Notes: generated by a model from the sequence alone, not told the origin. A stretch of 64,000 nt of DNA from Spongiihabitans sp963422685 (GCA_963422685.1 OY730442.1:1178001-1242000), one strand, 5' to 3'; shown: positions 17,685 through 27,218, counted from the first letter of the stretch. Numbers and translations: made by a program.

Positions 17685-18245
17685 ATGTCATTACTTCTCA
17701 TCGGCTTGCTGGTTTGGAGTGCAGCGCACTTCATTCCTTCATTGGCGCAGCCCGTAAAAGCCAAGTGGAAGGACAAACTTGGAAACACGGGATATCAGAT
17801 TACATTTGCGTTAGTTATCCTGCTGTCTTTGCTCATGATAATTTTTGGATGGCGAAGTACAACACCGTCACTGTTGTACGCGACGACACCTTTCATGGAG
17901 CCAGTTGCAAAGGTACTGATGTTTGTATCCGTTGCGTTGTTTGTTCTTTCCAATATGCCAACACGAGTGAAGCAATATATACGACACCCGCAACTCACCG
18001 CTGTCCTTGTGTGGTCGTTGGCACATTTGTTGACCAATGGTGACGCCCGATCAGTTGTTCTGTTTGGCGGATTGGGGCTTTGGGCGATACTTGAAGTGGT
18101 TGCTATCAATCGTCGAGATGGAGAATGGAAAAAACCTGAAACACCGACATGGACAAGAGAGGCAATAGGATTCGGGGTAAGCGTTGTCGTCTATTTTGTT
18201 GTGGTACTGGCACACCCTTACGCATCGGGCGTATCGATCATATAG
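17685..18245 (+). CDS. NnrU family integral membrane protein
   Basis: The 186-residue protein has five or so membrane helices. The NnrU-type N-terminus is LLIGLLVWSAAHFIPSL, and PTRVKQYIRHPQLTAVLVWSLAHLLTNGDARSVVLFGG carries the family's conserved histidines. NnrU was first found next to nitric-oxide reductase genes, and its biochemical role is unresolved. Relatives such as isoprenoid-isomerase-like membrane proteins share the haem-binding histidine pattern. It lies 40 bp after the ABM gene on the same strand and is probably cotranscribed. No denitrification genes are seen in the window. Confidence 0.75.
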   Translation: MSLLLIGLLVWSAAHFIPSLAQPVKAKWKDKLGNTGYQITFALVILLSLLMIIFGWRSTTPSLLYATTPFMEPVAKVLMFVSVALFVLSNMPTRVKQYIRHPQLTAVLVWSLAHLLTNGDARSVVLFGGLGLWAILEVVAINRRDGEWKKPETPTWTREAIGFGVSVVVYFVVVLAHPYASGVSII

Positions 18246-18744
18246 GTTGACGCTCCACCGTCCGCTTTGGGCACTTCTGAGACGTTCATATGATCGAGAC
18301 CAGTGGCGGCTTTGTGGAAGAAGTGACGGTTCAACAAAATTTCCTTAACGTCCGCTTTCTCTAAAATTGCCTGATGTGATAACAATTTACACGCATCCTC
18401 AACATAAGCCAATGTGGACAGATTTCTGGTTACCGGTTTGTTCCTGATAATCAACCCACTATCTCTACCACTGCGGGGATTACTGCAAAAATCCTAGCTG
18501 ACCACGACCATAATACCGGCAATATAAGGGACTACACGGGTCTTGGCCGGTTCAAGAATGGTGAGGACTATCTGCAAAATGCAATTTGCTACTTACAGGA
18601 AAGGGATGCGTTAAACAAATAGACATAAATTATGAGCAAGAAAAAGAACTATAGAGAATGCAGACTTAGAATACCCAACCGCAAAACTGGTGAACGCCGT
18701 ACTGAAGGGCGGAAACCAGAACGTAATAATCCTGGTCTCGACAG
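18246..18744. other. gene-poor region with unrecognised fragments
   Basis: A 78-codon minus-strand frame at 18218-18454 overlaps the nnrU end and has no family resemblance I can name. On the plus strand an unterminated-upstream frame ends ICYLQERDALNK at about 18621. It looks like the C-terminus of a lost gene. No promoter or RNA gene is recognisable. Confidence 0.4.
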
Positions 18745-20220
18745 CTATTGTATATAAGCCCCCATTTTTTTCTGTAACGCCTGCTTCTCTTCCAGCTCCG
18801 CCAGTCGTGCGGCAATGCTTTTCGCCAGGTAACCTTCGGCCGCCGCTTCCCGCTGGGCAAGTTTGAGAGATTCGATCGCACCCTTGTAATTTCCCAGCGT
18901 GGCATGATATTCGGCATCCGCCTGGTGCGCTTCGGCCAGATTGCCCTGGGCCGCATTGGTTTTGGACAGCAGAGCATAAAGCCGGTATAAACCCGGGTTT
19001 CGGCGTATCTGATAGCGGATAACCTTTTTCGCCAAATGGGGCTGGTTATTGGCGAGATAGGCATTCGCTAGATAATAATTTAAATAGGTTTTATGCGAAT
19101 TGTCGCGCACCAGCGCCTGATAGCGGTTGATTGCCCGGGCCGCCTTGTTGTCGGCCAAATCAATCTTCGCCCGGGCTGACTGAATCCATAAATTATCGGG
19201 ATGGCGCTCAAGCAGAGGTGCCAGGGCAACACGGGCCTTGTCATAATTTCTGGATGCTGTCAGGGCAATTGCCGTGCCGTAAATCGCAGCATCGCGGATT
19301 TCCGCCTGGTCAGATTTCAATTGATCGGCAAAATATAATTTCGGGTCGTCCCGGTGTTTGGTGTACAGCGCCTGAATTTTTGCCTTGGCAAGGTGATACT
19401 CGAAACTGCTGCGATGATTCTGGTCTGGATATTCACCGGCGCGGGCTTCGGATTCCGCTATCCTGGTGTATGAAAGCGGATGGGTGCGCAGAAATTCGGG
19501 GATTTGGGTGTTGTCATGGCGGGTATAACGCTCCAGTTTGCCAAAAAAAGACGCCATGCCATTTGGGTCATAATGTGCATCGGCCAGCAGTTTTATGCCG
19601 ATGGCATCCGCTTCCCGTTCAAATTCCCGGGTGAAGCTGAGCTGGTTTGAGGCCAGCGTTGCGGTGGTGGCGGTGATGCCGGCCAATCCAGCCTGCCCGC
19701 CAACCAGAATTGACCCGATGATTGCGGCCAGTGCGGGAATTTTGTTTTCGCTGGACCTGGCGACTAATCGGGGTAAATGACGCTGGGTTAAATGCGCGGT
19801 CTCGTGGGCGACCACAGAAGCCAGTTCGCTTTCGGTATCGGTGGTGGATATCAGACCGGTGTTGAAAGTGATGTATCCACCCGGCACCGCGAATGCGTTT
19901 AATGTATTGTTTTGCAACAGGTTAAACGTCAGCCGCATCCCGCGCAAATCCGCCGTTGCGGCGATATGGTCGCCTATGGACTGTAGATAATCCAGCAGTT
20001 CATCATCTTCAACATAGTGTTTATCGATTAGGAGTCGGCGCAGAAATGCCTGGCCAATGTGTTTTTCCTGGTTCGGATTCAAGTATTTGTCGGCGTTGTC
20101 TCCGAGTTCGGGCAAATCGGAAGATTGTGCAAAACCCGAAGCGTTTACTGCCAGCATGGCAAACAATATTAACCCGCAATGCAAAACTGCGTTGAGCGGC
20201 GATGATTTCTTAGGGCGCAT
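18745..20220 (-). CDS. bepA: BepA-like periplasmic M48 metalloprotease with TPR domain
   Basis: Start chosen at MRPKKSSPLN because it gives a clear signal peptide (cleavage after about residue 31, ASGFAQS). Upstream in-frame starts to 20355 add a non-homologous tail. The M48 zinc motif is HETAH (His139, Glu140, His143), with the third ligand in FEREADAIG. The second half is a TPR array of about 200 residues. BepA in the periplasm either assists LptD assembly and disulfide maturation or degrades misfolded LptD at the Bam complex. About 491 residues, the usual length of the family. It ends just after a gene-poor interval and is divergent from the rhodanese gene. Confidence 0.88.
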   Translation of the reverse strand: MRPKKSSPLNAVLHCGLILFAMLAVNASGFAQSSDLPELGDNADKYLNPNQEKHIGQAFLRRLLIDKHYVEDDELLDYLQSIGDHIAATADLRGMRLTFNLLQNNTLNAFAVPGGYITFNTGLISTTDTESELASVVAHETAHLTQRHLPRLVARSSENKIPALAAIIGSILVGGQAGLAGITATTATLASNQLSFTREFEREADAIGIKLLADAHYDPNGMASFFGKLERYTRHDNTQIPEFLRTHPLSYTRIAESEARAGEYPDQNHRSSFEYHLAKAKIQALYTKHRDDPKLYFADQLKSDQAEIRDAAIYGTAIALTASRNYDKARVALAPLLERHPDNLWIQSARAKIDLADNKAARAINRYQALVRDNSHKTYLNYYLANAYLANNQPHLAKKVIRYQIRRNPGLYRLYALLSKTNAAQGNLAEAHQADAEYHATLGNYKGAIESLKLAQREAAAEGYLAKSIAARLAELEEKQALQKKMGAYIQ

Positions 20221-20438
20221 TATTATGGTGGGTACTGACTGCATATCTGGCTGTTTTGAGGCAATCTGGTCATTTAGCTCCCCGCTGTATTCCCGCACCC
20301 GCAGCATTGGCGACCCAGAAACCGCAAGCATTTGGGAATCGGCAAATTCCAGCATGGATGATAATCGTTTGGAATCCGGGTAAGATTTAAAGTTCTGTAA
20401 TTATGGAATATTTTTACGCCATATAGAGAGAAAAGCCA

Positions 20439-21326
20439 TTGCCGCCATTCAGCACACTGATTTCCACCGGGCAACTCGCCGCATTAATCGCCTCGCCCAG
20501 GACCGAGCCACGATTCGTCATACTGGATTGCCGCTTCTCCTTGTCCGACACAACCCGTGGCCGGCGCGATTATCGAACCAGCCATATTCCCGGGTCAATC
20601 TATGTTCATCTCGACCATGATTTGGCCGGTGCTGTCACGCCGCAAAGCGGGCGTCATCCACTGCCCGATATGCACAGTTTTCGACAACGCATTCACTCAT
20701 GGGGCATAACCAACCGCACCCAGGTAGTGGTTTACGATGATGCCGGGGGCGCAATCGCCGGGCGGTTGTGGTGGATGATAAAATGGTTCGGCCACCACCT
20801 GGTTGCCGTTTTGGATGGCGGCTACCCGGCCTGGGAAAAATCAGGGCAGCGGTTGTCCACCCAATCCGGGCCAGGAAGCCAGTCAACCCGAAGTGAAGGT
20901 TTCACGCCGAAAATCAACCATCGCATGTCAATCCACAGTGACGAGATGGCCGGTCTGCTCAAAGCAGATCAAATAGCCTTGTTCGACGCACGTGCGAAAC
21001 CCCGGTTTACGGGGGCACACGAACCGATTGACGCCATCGCTGGACATATTCCAGGCGCAGTCAACCTGCCATTTGCGCAAAACCTGGACAGCGCCGGGTT
21101 GTTTCTAAAACCCGCGCAACTCAAGGCAAGATTCGCGACGGTATTAAATGCGCCAGCCAGGAACAAACAGATTGTGCATATGTGTGGTTCAGGAGTAACC
21201 GCCTGCCACAATATTCTGGCCATGGAGATTGCCGGAGTGGCCATAAATCAGCCCATAAGACTGTATGTGGGATCATGGAGTGAATGGATCACCGATCCAT
21301 CACGAGCAATCGGGACAACAATCTAG
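20439..21326 (+). CDS. tandem rhodanese sulfurtransferase (SseA-like)
   Basis: Two rhodanese domains are visible. The N-terminal inactive one contains VILDCRFSLSD and GSIYVHLDHDLAG. The C-terminal active one contains FDARAKPRFTGAHEP, HIPGAVNLPF and the active loop CGSGVTA with Cys249. The CGSGVTA loop is typical of 3-mercaptopyruvate sulfurtransferases, while thiosulfate enzymes more often have CRKGVTA, so mercaptopyruvate is the favoured donor. The 295-residue length is standard. The start is TTG with GAGAG upstream. It may supply persulfide sulfur in a sulfur-oxidising cell. It is divergent from bepA. Confidence 0.88.
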   Translation: MPPFSTLISTGQLAALIASPRTEPRFVILDCRFSLSDTTRGRRDYRTSHIPGSIYVHLDHDLAGAVTPQSGRHPLPDMHSFRQRIHSWGITNRTQVVVYDDAGGAIAGRLWWMIKWFGHHLVAVLDGGYPAWEKSGQRLSTQSGPGSQSTRSEGFTPKINHRMSIHSDEMAGLLKADQIALFDARAKPRFTGAHEPIDAIAGHIPGAVNLPFAQNLDSAGLFLKPAQLKARFATVLNAPARNKQIVHMCGSGVTACHNILAMEIAGVAINQPIRLYVGSWSEWITDPSRAIGTTI

Positions 21327-21344
21327 ATTCTGCTGCTGTATTTT

Positions 21345-21857
21345 CTACTCGGGCAAACCGACCGGCAAACCAAAATCTCCCGGGCCGGCGGGTTTCCATT
21401 CCGCCCAACGCACCCGCCAGCCACCGTCAAACTCAAACTGGACTTTGAATCGCATCAGTTCTGCGCGGATATTGATCAGGGATTCAACCGAATCAATCGG
21501 CTGTCCGGCCATGGCAACCAGAACGATTGCCTCTGCGGAATCATCAATTATGTCAAGCCGGGTCACATGCTTATAGATATGCACAGTTTTGTTGCGCAGA
21601 AAATAAATTTGCGCAATTCGCCGGATATCCTGCCATGAGCGTGCCTGGGAATCCTGGTAGTTTTTCGAAACGTGGTGCATAAACGCCTTCACATCCTTTT
21701 GTTGTGCGGCCTGTTCCATCAGGGTCAGCGTTTCCCTGAAAAGTTCGTCGGCAGATTTGTCTGCGGAACAGCCCTGCATACAGATTGCCGAAACCACCGC
21801 CATCAGCAATCGTTTTAAATTCCGAGGCGAGATGATTTTGCCAGGAGTTGTAAACAC
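21345..21857 (-). CDS. putative lipoprotein with NTF2-like region, function unknown
   Basis: An N-terminal hydrophobic segment ending AICMQGCSAD looks like a lipoprotein signal with Cys about residue 29. The remaining 140 residues alternate helices and strands (LFRETLTLMEQAAQQKDVKAFMHHVSKNYQD, then IYKHVTRLDI and VQFEFDGGWRVRWAEWKP). This resembles SnoaL/NTF2-like folds that sit in the periplasm, but no family member is certain. It lies 20 bp downstream of rpiA and is probably cotranscribed. No enzymatic motif is seen. Confidence 0.55.
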   Translation of the reverse strand: MFTTPGKIISPRNLKRLLMAVVSAICMQGCSADKSADELFRETLTLMEQAAQQKDVKAFMHHVSKNYQDSQARSWQDIRRIAQIYFLRNKTVHIYKHVTRLDIIDDSAEAIVLVAMAGQPIDSVESLINIRAELMRFKVQFEFDGGWRVRWAEWKPAGPGDFGLPVGLPE

Positions 21858-21877
21858 TGCCGCAGGCGCCTCAACCG

Positions 21878-22534
21878 TCAGCCGATTTTCTCCACACCGG
21901 CATCCCGGCCCAGCAGCAACACATCGGCGCCGCGAACAGCGAACAGACCCACGGTGACCACGCCGGGAATTTGATTTATTTTGCCTTCAAGTGCTACCGG
22001 ATTTTCAATATCCAGGTTCCTCACATCAATGATGATATTGCCGTTGTCCGTGGTGAAACCCGCACGCAGCACCGGCTGCCCGCCGAGTCTGGCCATTTCC
22101 CGGGCAACCATGCTTTGCGCCATGGGGATGACTTCAACCGCCAGCGGGAATCCGCCCAGCCGGTCAACCAGCTTGCTTTTATCGGCGATACAAACAAATT
22201 TCCCGCAGGCGTGGGCCATGATCTTTTCACCCGTCAACGCGCCGCCACCGCCTTTAATTAAATGCAAATGTCTGGTCGCTTCATCCGCACCGTCAACGTA
22301 AAGCGGCATCGTCCCCACCTGGTTCAACTCCATCACCCGGATGCCATGCCCCCGCAGTCTTTGTGCGGTTGCGGTGGAACTCGCCACCGTGCCGTCTATC
22401 CTGCCTTTAACGGCGGCCAGCGCATCAATGAAGTAATTAACCGTGGAACCCGTTCCCACGCCGATAACATCGCTGTTTTGAATATATTCCAATGCCGTTT
22501 CTGCGGCGGCTTTTTTCTGGTTGTCCATCGTCAT
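21878..22534 (-). CDS. rpiA: ribose-5-phosphate isomerase A
   Basis: RpiA interconverts ribose-5-phosphate and ribulose-5-phosphate in the pentose-phosphate and Calvin cycles. Clear motifs are IGVGTGSTVNYFIDAL (phosphate-binding loop), VASSTATAQRL, YVDGADEA (catalytic Asp), KGGGGALTGEKI (catalytic Glu and Lys) and IADKSKLVDRLG. The 218-residue length is normal. It lies next to cbbQ on the same strand with 42 bp between, so it may serve ribulose-5-phosphate supply for CO2 fixation. Confidence 0.95.
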   Translation of the reverse strand: MTMDNQKKAAAETALEYIQNSDVIGVGTGSTVNYFIDALAAVKGRIDGTVASSTATAQRLRGHGIRVMELNQVGTMPLYVDGADEATRHLHLIKGGGGALTGEKIMAHACGKFVCIADKSKLVDRLGGFPLAVEVIPMAQSMVAREMARLGGQPVLRAGFTTDNGNIIIDVRNLDIENPVALEGKINQIPGVVTVGLFAVRGADVLLLGRDAGVEKIG

Positions 22535-22576
22535 TATCCGGGGCAGTTTATTTTATTGATCCTATTCCCGAAAACG

Positions 22577-23398
22577 TCAAAATAATGACGCACTCAACTC
22601 GCTCACCGCTTTAAGCATTTCCGGGTCATCTGTCAATGTTTCCGATATGGCGCCGCGGCAAGCGGCCCGGGGGTCAATGCCGCTCACCATCAGTTTGGCG
22701 GCATGTACCAATAGTCGGGTACTCGCGCCTTCTTCCAGGCCGCTGCCTTTTAAATTTCGGGTCATGCCGGCATATTTCACCAGGCGCACCGCTGTGTCCC
22801 GGTCAAGCCCGGATTCTTTAACGATGATAGCCGTTTCCAGTTTTGCCGGAGGGTAGTGGAATTCAATGGAAACAAATCGCTGGCGGGTGCTTTGTTTGAG
22901 ATCCTTGAGAATGCTTTGATAGCCAGGGTTGTAAGAAACAGTCAGACAAAATTCCACCGGGGCCGGCAGCAGTTCCCCGGTTTTCTCGATGGGCAATACC
23001 CGCCGGTCATCGGCCAGCGGATGGATAACCACGGTGGTGTCTTTTCTGGCCTCGACAACTTCATCAAGGTAACAGATTCCACCGCCTCTCACCGCCCGGC
23101 TTAACGGCCCGTCTGCCCATCGGGTTTCGCCGCCAACGATAAGATATCGTCCGACCAGATCCGCTGCGGTGAGGTCGTCGTGGCAGGAAACCGTGATCAG
23201 CGGCCGTTTTAGACGCCAGGCCATGTGCTCCATGAATCGGGTTTTACCACAGCCCGTCGGACCTTTTAATAACACGGGTATACCATTTTCACAGGACGCC
23301 TGGAAAATTTCTATTTCGTTATTTTGCGCTGCATAAAACGGCTCATCAATAATCTCGTATTCGCCAAGCGCCGTGTTCTGATCGGGGTCAACGTTCAT
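22577..23398 (-). CDS. cbbQ: CbbQ/NorQ/GpvN-type MoxR AAA+ ATPase
   Basis: The 273-residue AAA+ protein has Walker A GPTGCGKT, Walker B ICYLDEV and the sensor region TVSYNPGYQS, with ADLVGRYLIVGGETRW and GPLSRAVRGGG between them. CbbQ works with the VWA protein CbbO to remove inhibitory sugar phosphates from RuBisCO. The NorQ/NirQ paralogues do the same kind of remodelling for nitric oxide reductase. No cbbO, norD or RuBisCO genes are in the window, so the client is not proven. The neighbouring rpiA gene favours the carbon-fixation role. It is divergent from the qmo operon. Confidence 0.8.
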   Translation of the reverse strand: MNVDPDQNTALGEYEIIDEPFYAAQNNEIEIFQASCENGIPVLLKGPTGCGKTRFMEHMAWRLKRPLITVSCHDDLTAADLVGRYLIVGGETRWADGPLSRAVRGGGICYLDEVVEARKDTTVVIHPLADDRRVLPIEKTGELLPAPVEFCLTVSYNPGYQSILKDLKQSTRQRFVSIEFHYPPAKLETAIIVKESGLDRDTAVRLVKYAGMTRNLKGSGLEEGASTRLLVHAAKLMVSGIDPRAACRGAISETLTDDPEMLKAVSELSASLF

Positions 23399-23632
23399 GG
23401 TGCCAAAGTAGAATCAGATAATTTTTGATGCCAAAGTCTAATGTTCGGGACGGTCACTTTCCAGTCCATGCTTTTCAGAAGATAAATACATAATACCTAT
23501 CGACCCATCGGAAATATTTGTGCGCTCCCAACCGGACGAAACTGGTCTATAGTGCCAGAAATAAGTATAGTTGGCTTATTATAAATTTCAAAAACCCGAC
23601 AACCCGGTATTTCACCCTTATCTCAGAATACG
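23399..23632. promoter_or_regulatory. divergent control region between cbbQ and qmoA
   Basis: This 234-bp interval must hold both divergent promoters. A direct repeat, TGCCAAAGTAGAAT at 23401-23414 and TGCCAAAGTCTAAT at 23429-23442, lies directly at the cbbQ start. An AT-rich stretch with TTATTATAAATTT precedes qmoA. No -35/-10 pair can be assigned with confidence. Confidence 0.4.
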
Positions 23633-24934
23633 ATGAACCCTGTGGCAGCCAGCAATGAGACAATTTTAGTGGTCGGTGGCGGCATCAGCGGCATGACCAC
23701 CGCATTGGAGGCAGCCGAATGCGGCAAAGACGTCATTCTTATAGAGAAAAAACCAGCGCTGGGCGGACGTGTTTCCCAACTGTATAAATACTTCCCAAAA
23801 CTTTGCCGTCCCAGTTGTGGCCAGGAGATCAATCAGCGGCGCATTAAAGCCAGTCGGCGCTTGCGGATTCTGACCATGGCAGAAATCGAAAACCTGACCG
23901 GGGAAGCGGGCAATTACACCGCCAGTATCAAAATACGCCCGCGCTATGTGAAGGACAACTGCACCGCATGCGGCGCCTGTGCGCAGGCTGTGGAGGCCGA
24001 GATCGACGATCCGCATAACTATGGTTTGAGCAGAATCAAGGCCGCATATTTGCCCAACAACATGGCTTATCCACAACGATATGTTATCGACCCGTCCATT
24101 GTTGGCACCCGGCAGGGCGAAAAAGCCAAGGCCGCCTGCCCGGTGGATGCCATTGATTTGCAGATGCAGACGCAGAATTTGCAAATAAAATGTGGCGCGG
24201 TGGTATTCGCCACAGGCTGGCGGCCATACGATGCGTCACGCATTCAGCCCTATGGATACGAGCGTTACCCGGATGTCATCACCAGCGTTGAACTTGAGCG
24301 GATGATGGACCCGTTCGGCCCCACCGGTGGAAAACTGATTCGGCCTTCCAATGGTGAACCCGCTAAAGACATCGCTTTTATTCAATGCGCGGGTTCGCGA
24401 GATCAAAACCATCTGCCGCATTGTTCGCGGATATGTTGCATGGCCTCGCTGAAGCAAAGCACCTATCTGGGCGAAATATACGGCGATGATGAAGAAGCCA
24501 AAGCGACTATTTACTATATCGATATCAGAACCATTGACCGCTTCGAAGATTTCGAGAAAAAAGTACGAAAAGATAAAAAGGTCAGTTTTATCAAATCCAA
24601 GGTGGCGAGCATTGTACAGGACCCCGCCAGCGGCCGGCCTGTGCTTACAGGCGTGGACACCCATGGCTATCATCGCTACGAAAATCCCCATGACTTGGCG
24701 GTGCTTGCGGTGGGTATGCAGCCGAGCCTGGATATCGCATCCATAACCAGCACATCCCATGGCGTCGCCCTGGACAGCAGTGGTTTTATCGAGCTTGACC
24801 CGGGAAATGGCGGGGTGTTCGGCGCCGGGTGTGCATCCAATCCACTGGATGTCAATCGTTCCGTCCAGGGCGCAACTGCGGCTGCGCTGCGCGCCATACA
24901 GGTAATCAACCGGGTGGCGGCGAGTCACGCATAA
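23633..24934 (+). CDS. qmoA: QmoA, HdrA-like FAD subunit of the quinone-interacting oxidoreductase complex
   Basis: The protein starts with the FAD motif VVGGGISGMTTALEA, followed by KPALGGRVSQLYKYFPKLCRPSCG, which is typical of QmoA. A cysteine group, CTACGAC, with a later ACPVDAI gives an iron-sulfur site. HLPHCSRICCMASLKQ is shared with HdrA-type proteins. Length is 433 residues. QmoA exchanges electrons with adenylylsulfate reductase (AprBA); in sulfur oxidisers electrons would flow from sulfite/APS chemistry towards the rest of the complex. It is the first of four tightly linked genes, with a 60-bp gap before qmoB. No aprBA genes are in the window. Confidence 0.88.
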   Translation: MNPVAASNETILVVGGGISGMTTALEAAECGKDVILIEKKPALGGRVSQLYKYFPKLCRPSCGQEINQRRIKASRRLRILTMAEIENLTGEAGNYTASIKIRPRYVKDNCTACGACAQAVEAEIDDPHNYGLSRIKAAYLPNNMAYPQRYVIDPSIVGTRQGEKAKAACPVDAIDLQMQTQNLQIKCGAVVFATGWRPYDASRIQPYGYERYPDVITSVELERMMDPFGPTGGKLIRPSNGEPAKDIAFIQCAGSRDQNHLPHCSRICCMASLKQSTYLGEIYGDDEEAKATIYYIDIRTIDRFEDFEKKVRKDKKVSFIKSKVASIVQDPASGRPVLTGVDTHGYHRYENPHDLAVLAVGMQPSLDIASITSTSHGVALDSSGFIELDPGNGGVFGAGCASNPLDVNRSVQGATAAALRAIQVINRVAASHA

Positions 24935-24994
24935 CTGCATCACTATTAAAAGCATGATTATTCAAGGCATAGCTATAAAAACCGGGCGAATCAA

Positions 24995-27217
24995 ATGAAA
25001 GTTGCCGCCTACCTGTGCAAAGGGTGTGGGCTGGGTGAACGCCTGGACACCGGGCAATTCGTCCATATTGCACAATCAGAAGGCGGCGCCAGTATCGCTG
25101 AAACCCACGATTATTTATGTAATAGCGACGGCGTATCGACCATCCGCAACCACATCGATAATCAAGGCATTACCCATGTTGTAATCGGCGCCTGTTCTCG
25201 CCGCGCCAAAACCGCAGCCTTTAACTTTGCAGACGTGGCGGTGGCCCGGGCAAATTTGCGGGAAGGCGTGATCTGGTCCCAGCCGGATAATGCGGATTCA
25301 CGCCAATTGACCCAGGAGATGGCCAACGATTATATCCGCATGGCTTTGGCGGAAGCGAAATTCATGCGGCAACCGGGCATCAACCCCGAGCGCGGAGCGA
25401 ATAAAAGAATTCTGGTTATAGGCGGCGGCATAAGCGGGATTACCGCCGCCCTGGAAACGGCAAAAGCCGGCTACGAAGTGCTGCTGGTTGAGAAAACCGC
25501 CAAACTGGGCGGCTGGAGTAAATCGTTTCATCGCCGATTACCCTGGAAAGAACCCTATGCCCACCCACAAGCTAATGATATGGATGAGCTGGTCAATCAG
25601 ATCGAAGTTTCAGCCAGTATCACAGTATTTCTGAATGCAACGGTGACCAAAACCACTGGTTCGCCGGGCCAGTTCTCGGTGGATATCACCACCCAAAGCG
25701 GCACAACCACCACCCAAAACCTCGGAGCAATCGTTCAGGCCAGTGGATTTACCCGCTACGATGCCAACCTGCTGCCCGAGTTCTCCTATGGCAAAACCCC
25801 GGACGTGATGGATCAAACAGAACTCGAAATACTGGCGGCCGCATCAAATGGCAAAGGCATTACCCGGCCTTCGGATGGCAAGCCGGTTGAAAGCGTGGTG
25901 TTTGTCCAGTGTGCCGGACAGCGCTCGAACAGGCCCGGGCATTTGCCCTATTGCTCCGGCTATTGCTGCAACGTCAGCATTAAACAGGCCATGTATTTCA
26001 AGGATCAAAACCCGGATATCGATACCAATATCATATACAGCGATCTTCGCGTACCCGGCAACGGCGAAGATTTTTATCGCTCCGCCCAATTAAAAGGCGT
26101 TGTCTTTACCAACGGAATGGTTAATCAGGTTGACACGGATGGCGCCCGGCTGGCAGTTGATTTTCATGACCATATCCTGGACCAGGATATGGTCGCGCAC
26201 ACCGACCTTGTGGTTTTGGCCACCGGCCAGGTGCCTAATTCCGGGGTAGATATCGAAGACCATACCGCGCCGGATGATCAATCCGGCAGCGGCACACAGG
26301 TCAAAGTTGCCGTGGAATCCATTTTGAATCTGGACTATCGCCAGGGCCCGGATATGCCGCATTTGAAACATGGGTTCAGCGATTCGCATTTCATTTGTTT
26401 TCCCTATGAAACCCGACGCACCGGAATTTACACGTGCGGCCCGGTGCGTAGACCCATGGATATTGTGCAATCCATCGAAGACGCCACTGGCGCAGCAATG
26501 AAGGCAATTCAGGCTGTAGAAGGCGCCGCCATGGGCCGTGCAGCGCATCCACGGTCCGGTGATTTGTCGTTTCCGTCATTTCGTAAAGAAGGCTGCACCC
26601 AGTGCAAACGCTGCACAGTGGAATGCCCGTTTGGCGCCATCGATGAAGACGAAAATCGTTACCCGGTGTTTAATGAATCCCGCTGTCGGCGTTGTGGCAC
26701 CTGTATGGGCGCCTGCCCGGTGCGGGTGATTTCGTTTGAGAACTATTCCATTGACAGCGTAGGCCAGCAAATCAAGGCCATCGATATGCCGGATGAATTT
26801 GATGAAAAACCGCGAATCCTCATTCTTGCCTGTGAAAATGATGCCTATCCGGCGCTGGATATGGCGGCCCAGAACAGAATTGAATATAACGCTTTCGTCC
26901 GCGTCATACCGGTGCGCTGTCTGGGTTCGGTGAACTTGATCTGGGTTACCGATGCGCTTAATGCCGGGTTCGACGGGATAATGCTGATGGGATGCAAAAA
27001 AGGCGAGGATTATCAGTGCCACTTTGTGCGCGGTTCTGAACTGGCCTACGAACGAATGAGTAAAATTGATGATACCCTAAGCCAACTGCAACTCGAACCC
27101 GAACGAGTGCAGACATACGAAGTCGAAATTACCGACATCCATCGGGTTGCGGAATTGATCAACCAGTACGCGGCCCGCATCGATGAAATTGGCTGCAACC
27201 CGTTTAAAGGTTTTTAG
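24995..27217 (+). CDS. qmoB: QmoB, HdrA-like flavoprotein fused to an MvhD domain
   Basis: Domains in order are an N-terminal cysteine-bearing domain (AYLCKGCGLG, then VIGACSRR), an FAD domain with VIGGGISGITAALETA near residue 140, and the HdrA-type HLPYCSGYCCNVSIKQ. Next come two [4Fe-4S] motifs, CTQCKRCTVECPFGA near residue 533 and CRRCGTCMGACPV near 567. A C-terminal MvhD-like domain has RCLGSVNLIWVTDAL and GCKKGEDYQCHFV. The 740-residue length and layout match QmoB. The MvhD domain passes electrons between partner proteins in Hdr complexes. Its stop is one base from the hdrC ATG, implying coupled translation. Confidence 0.9.
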   Translation: MKVAAYLCKGCGLGERLDTGQFVHIAQSEGGASIAETHDYLCNSDGVSTIRNHIDNQGITHVVIGACSRRAKTAAFNFADVAVARANLREGVIWSQPDNADSRQLTQEMANDYIRMALAEAKFMRQPGINPERGANKRILVIGGGISGITAALETAKAGYEVLLVEKTAKLGGWSKSFHRRLPWKEPYAHPQANDMDELVNQIEVSASITVFLNATVTKTTGSPGQFSVDITTQSGTTTTQNLGAIVQASGFTRYDANLLPEFSYGKTPDVMDQTELEILAAASNGKGITRPSDGKPVESVVFVQCAGQRSNRPGHLPYCSGYCCNVSIKQAMYFKDQNPDIDTNIIYSDLRVPGNGEDFYRSAQLKGVVFTNGMVNQVDTDGARLAVDFHDHILDQDMVAHTDLVVLATGQVPNSGVDIEDHTAPDDQSGSGTQVKVAVESILNLDYRQGPDMPHLKHGFSDSHFICFPYETRRTGIYTCGPVRRPMDIVQSIEDATGAAMKAIQAVEGAAMGRAAHPRSGDLSFPSFRKEGCTQCKRCTVECPFGAIDEDENRYPVFNESRCRRCGTCMGACPVRVISFENYSIDSVGQQIKAIDMPDEFDEKPRILILACENDAYPALDMAAQNRIEYNAFVRVIPVRCLGSVNLIWVTDALNAGFDGIMLMGCKKGEDYQCHFVRGSELAYERMSKIDDTLSQLQLEPERVQTYEVEITDIHRVAELINQYAARIDEIGCNPFKGF

Positions 27218-27218
27218 T

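Noticed and set aside
18218..18454. 78-codon minus-strand frame overlapping the nnrU end
   Set aside because: No family resemblance, overlaps a real gene, no ribosome-binding site; it was left as part of the gene-poor region.
24236..24955. 239-codon minus-strand frame opposite qmoA
   Set aside because: Shadow of qmoA, which has clear FAD and iron-sulfur motifs.
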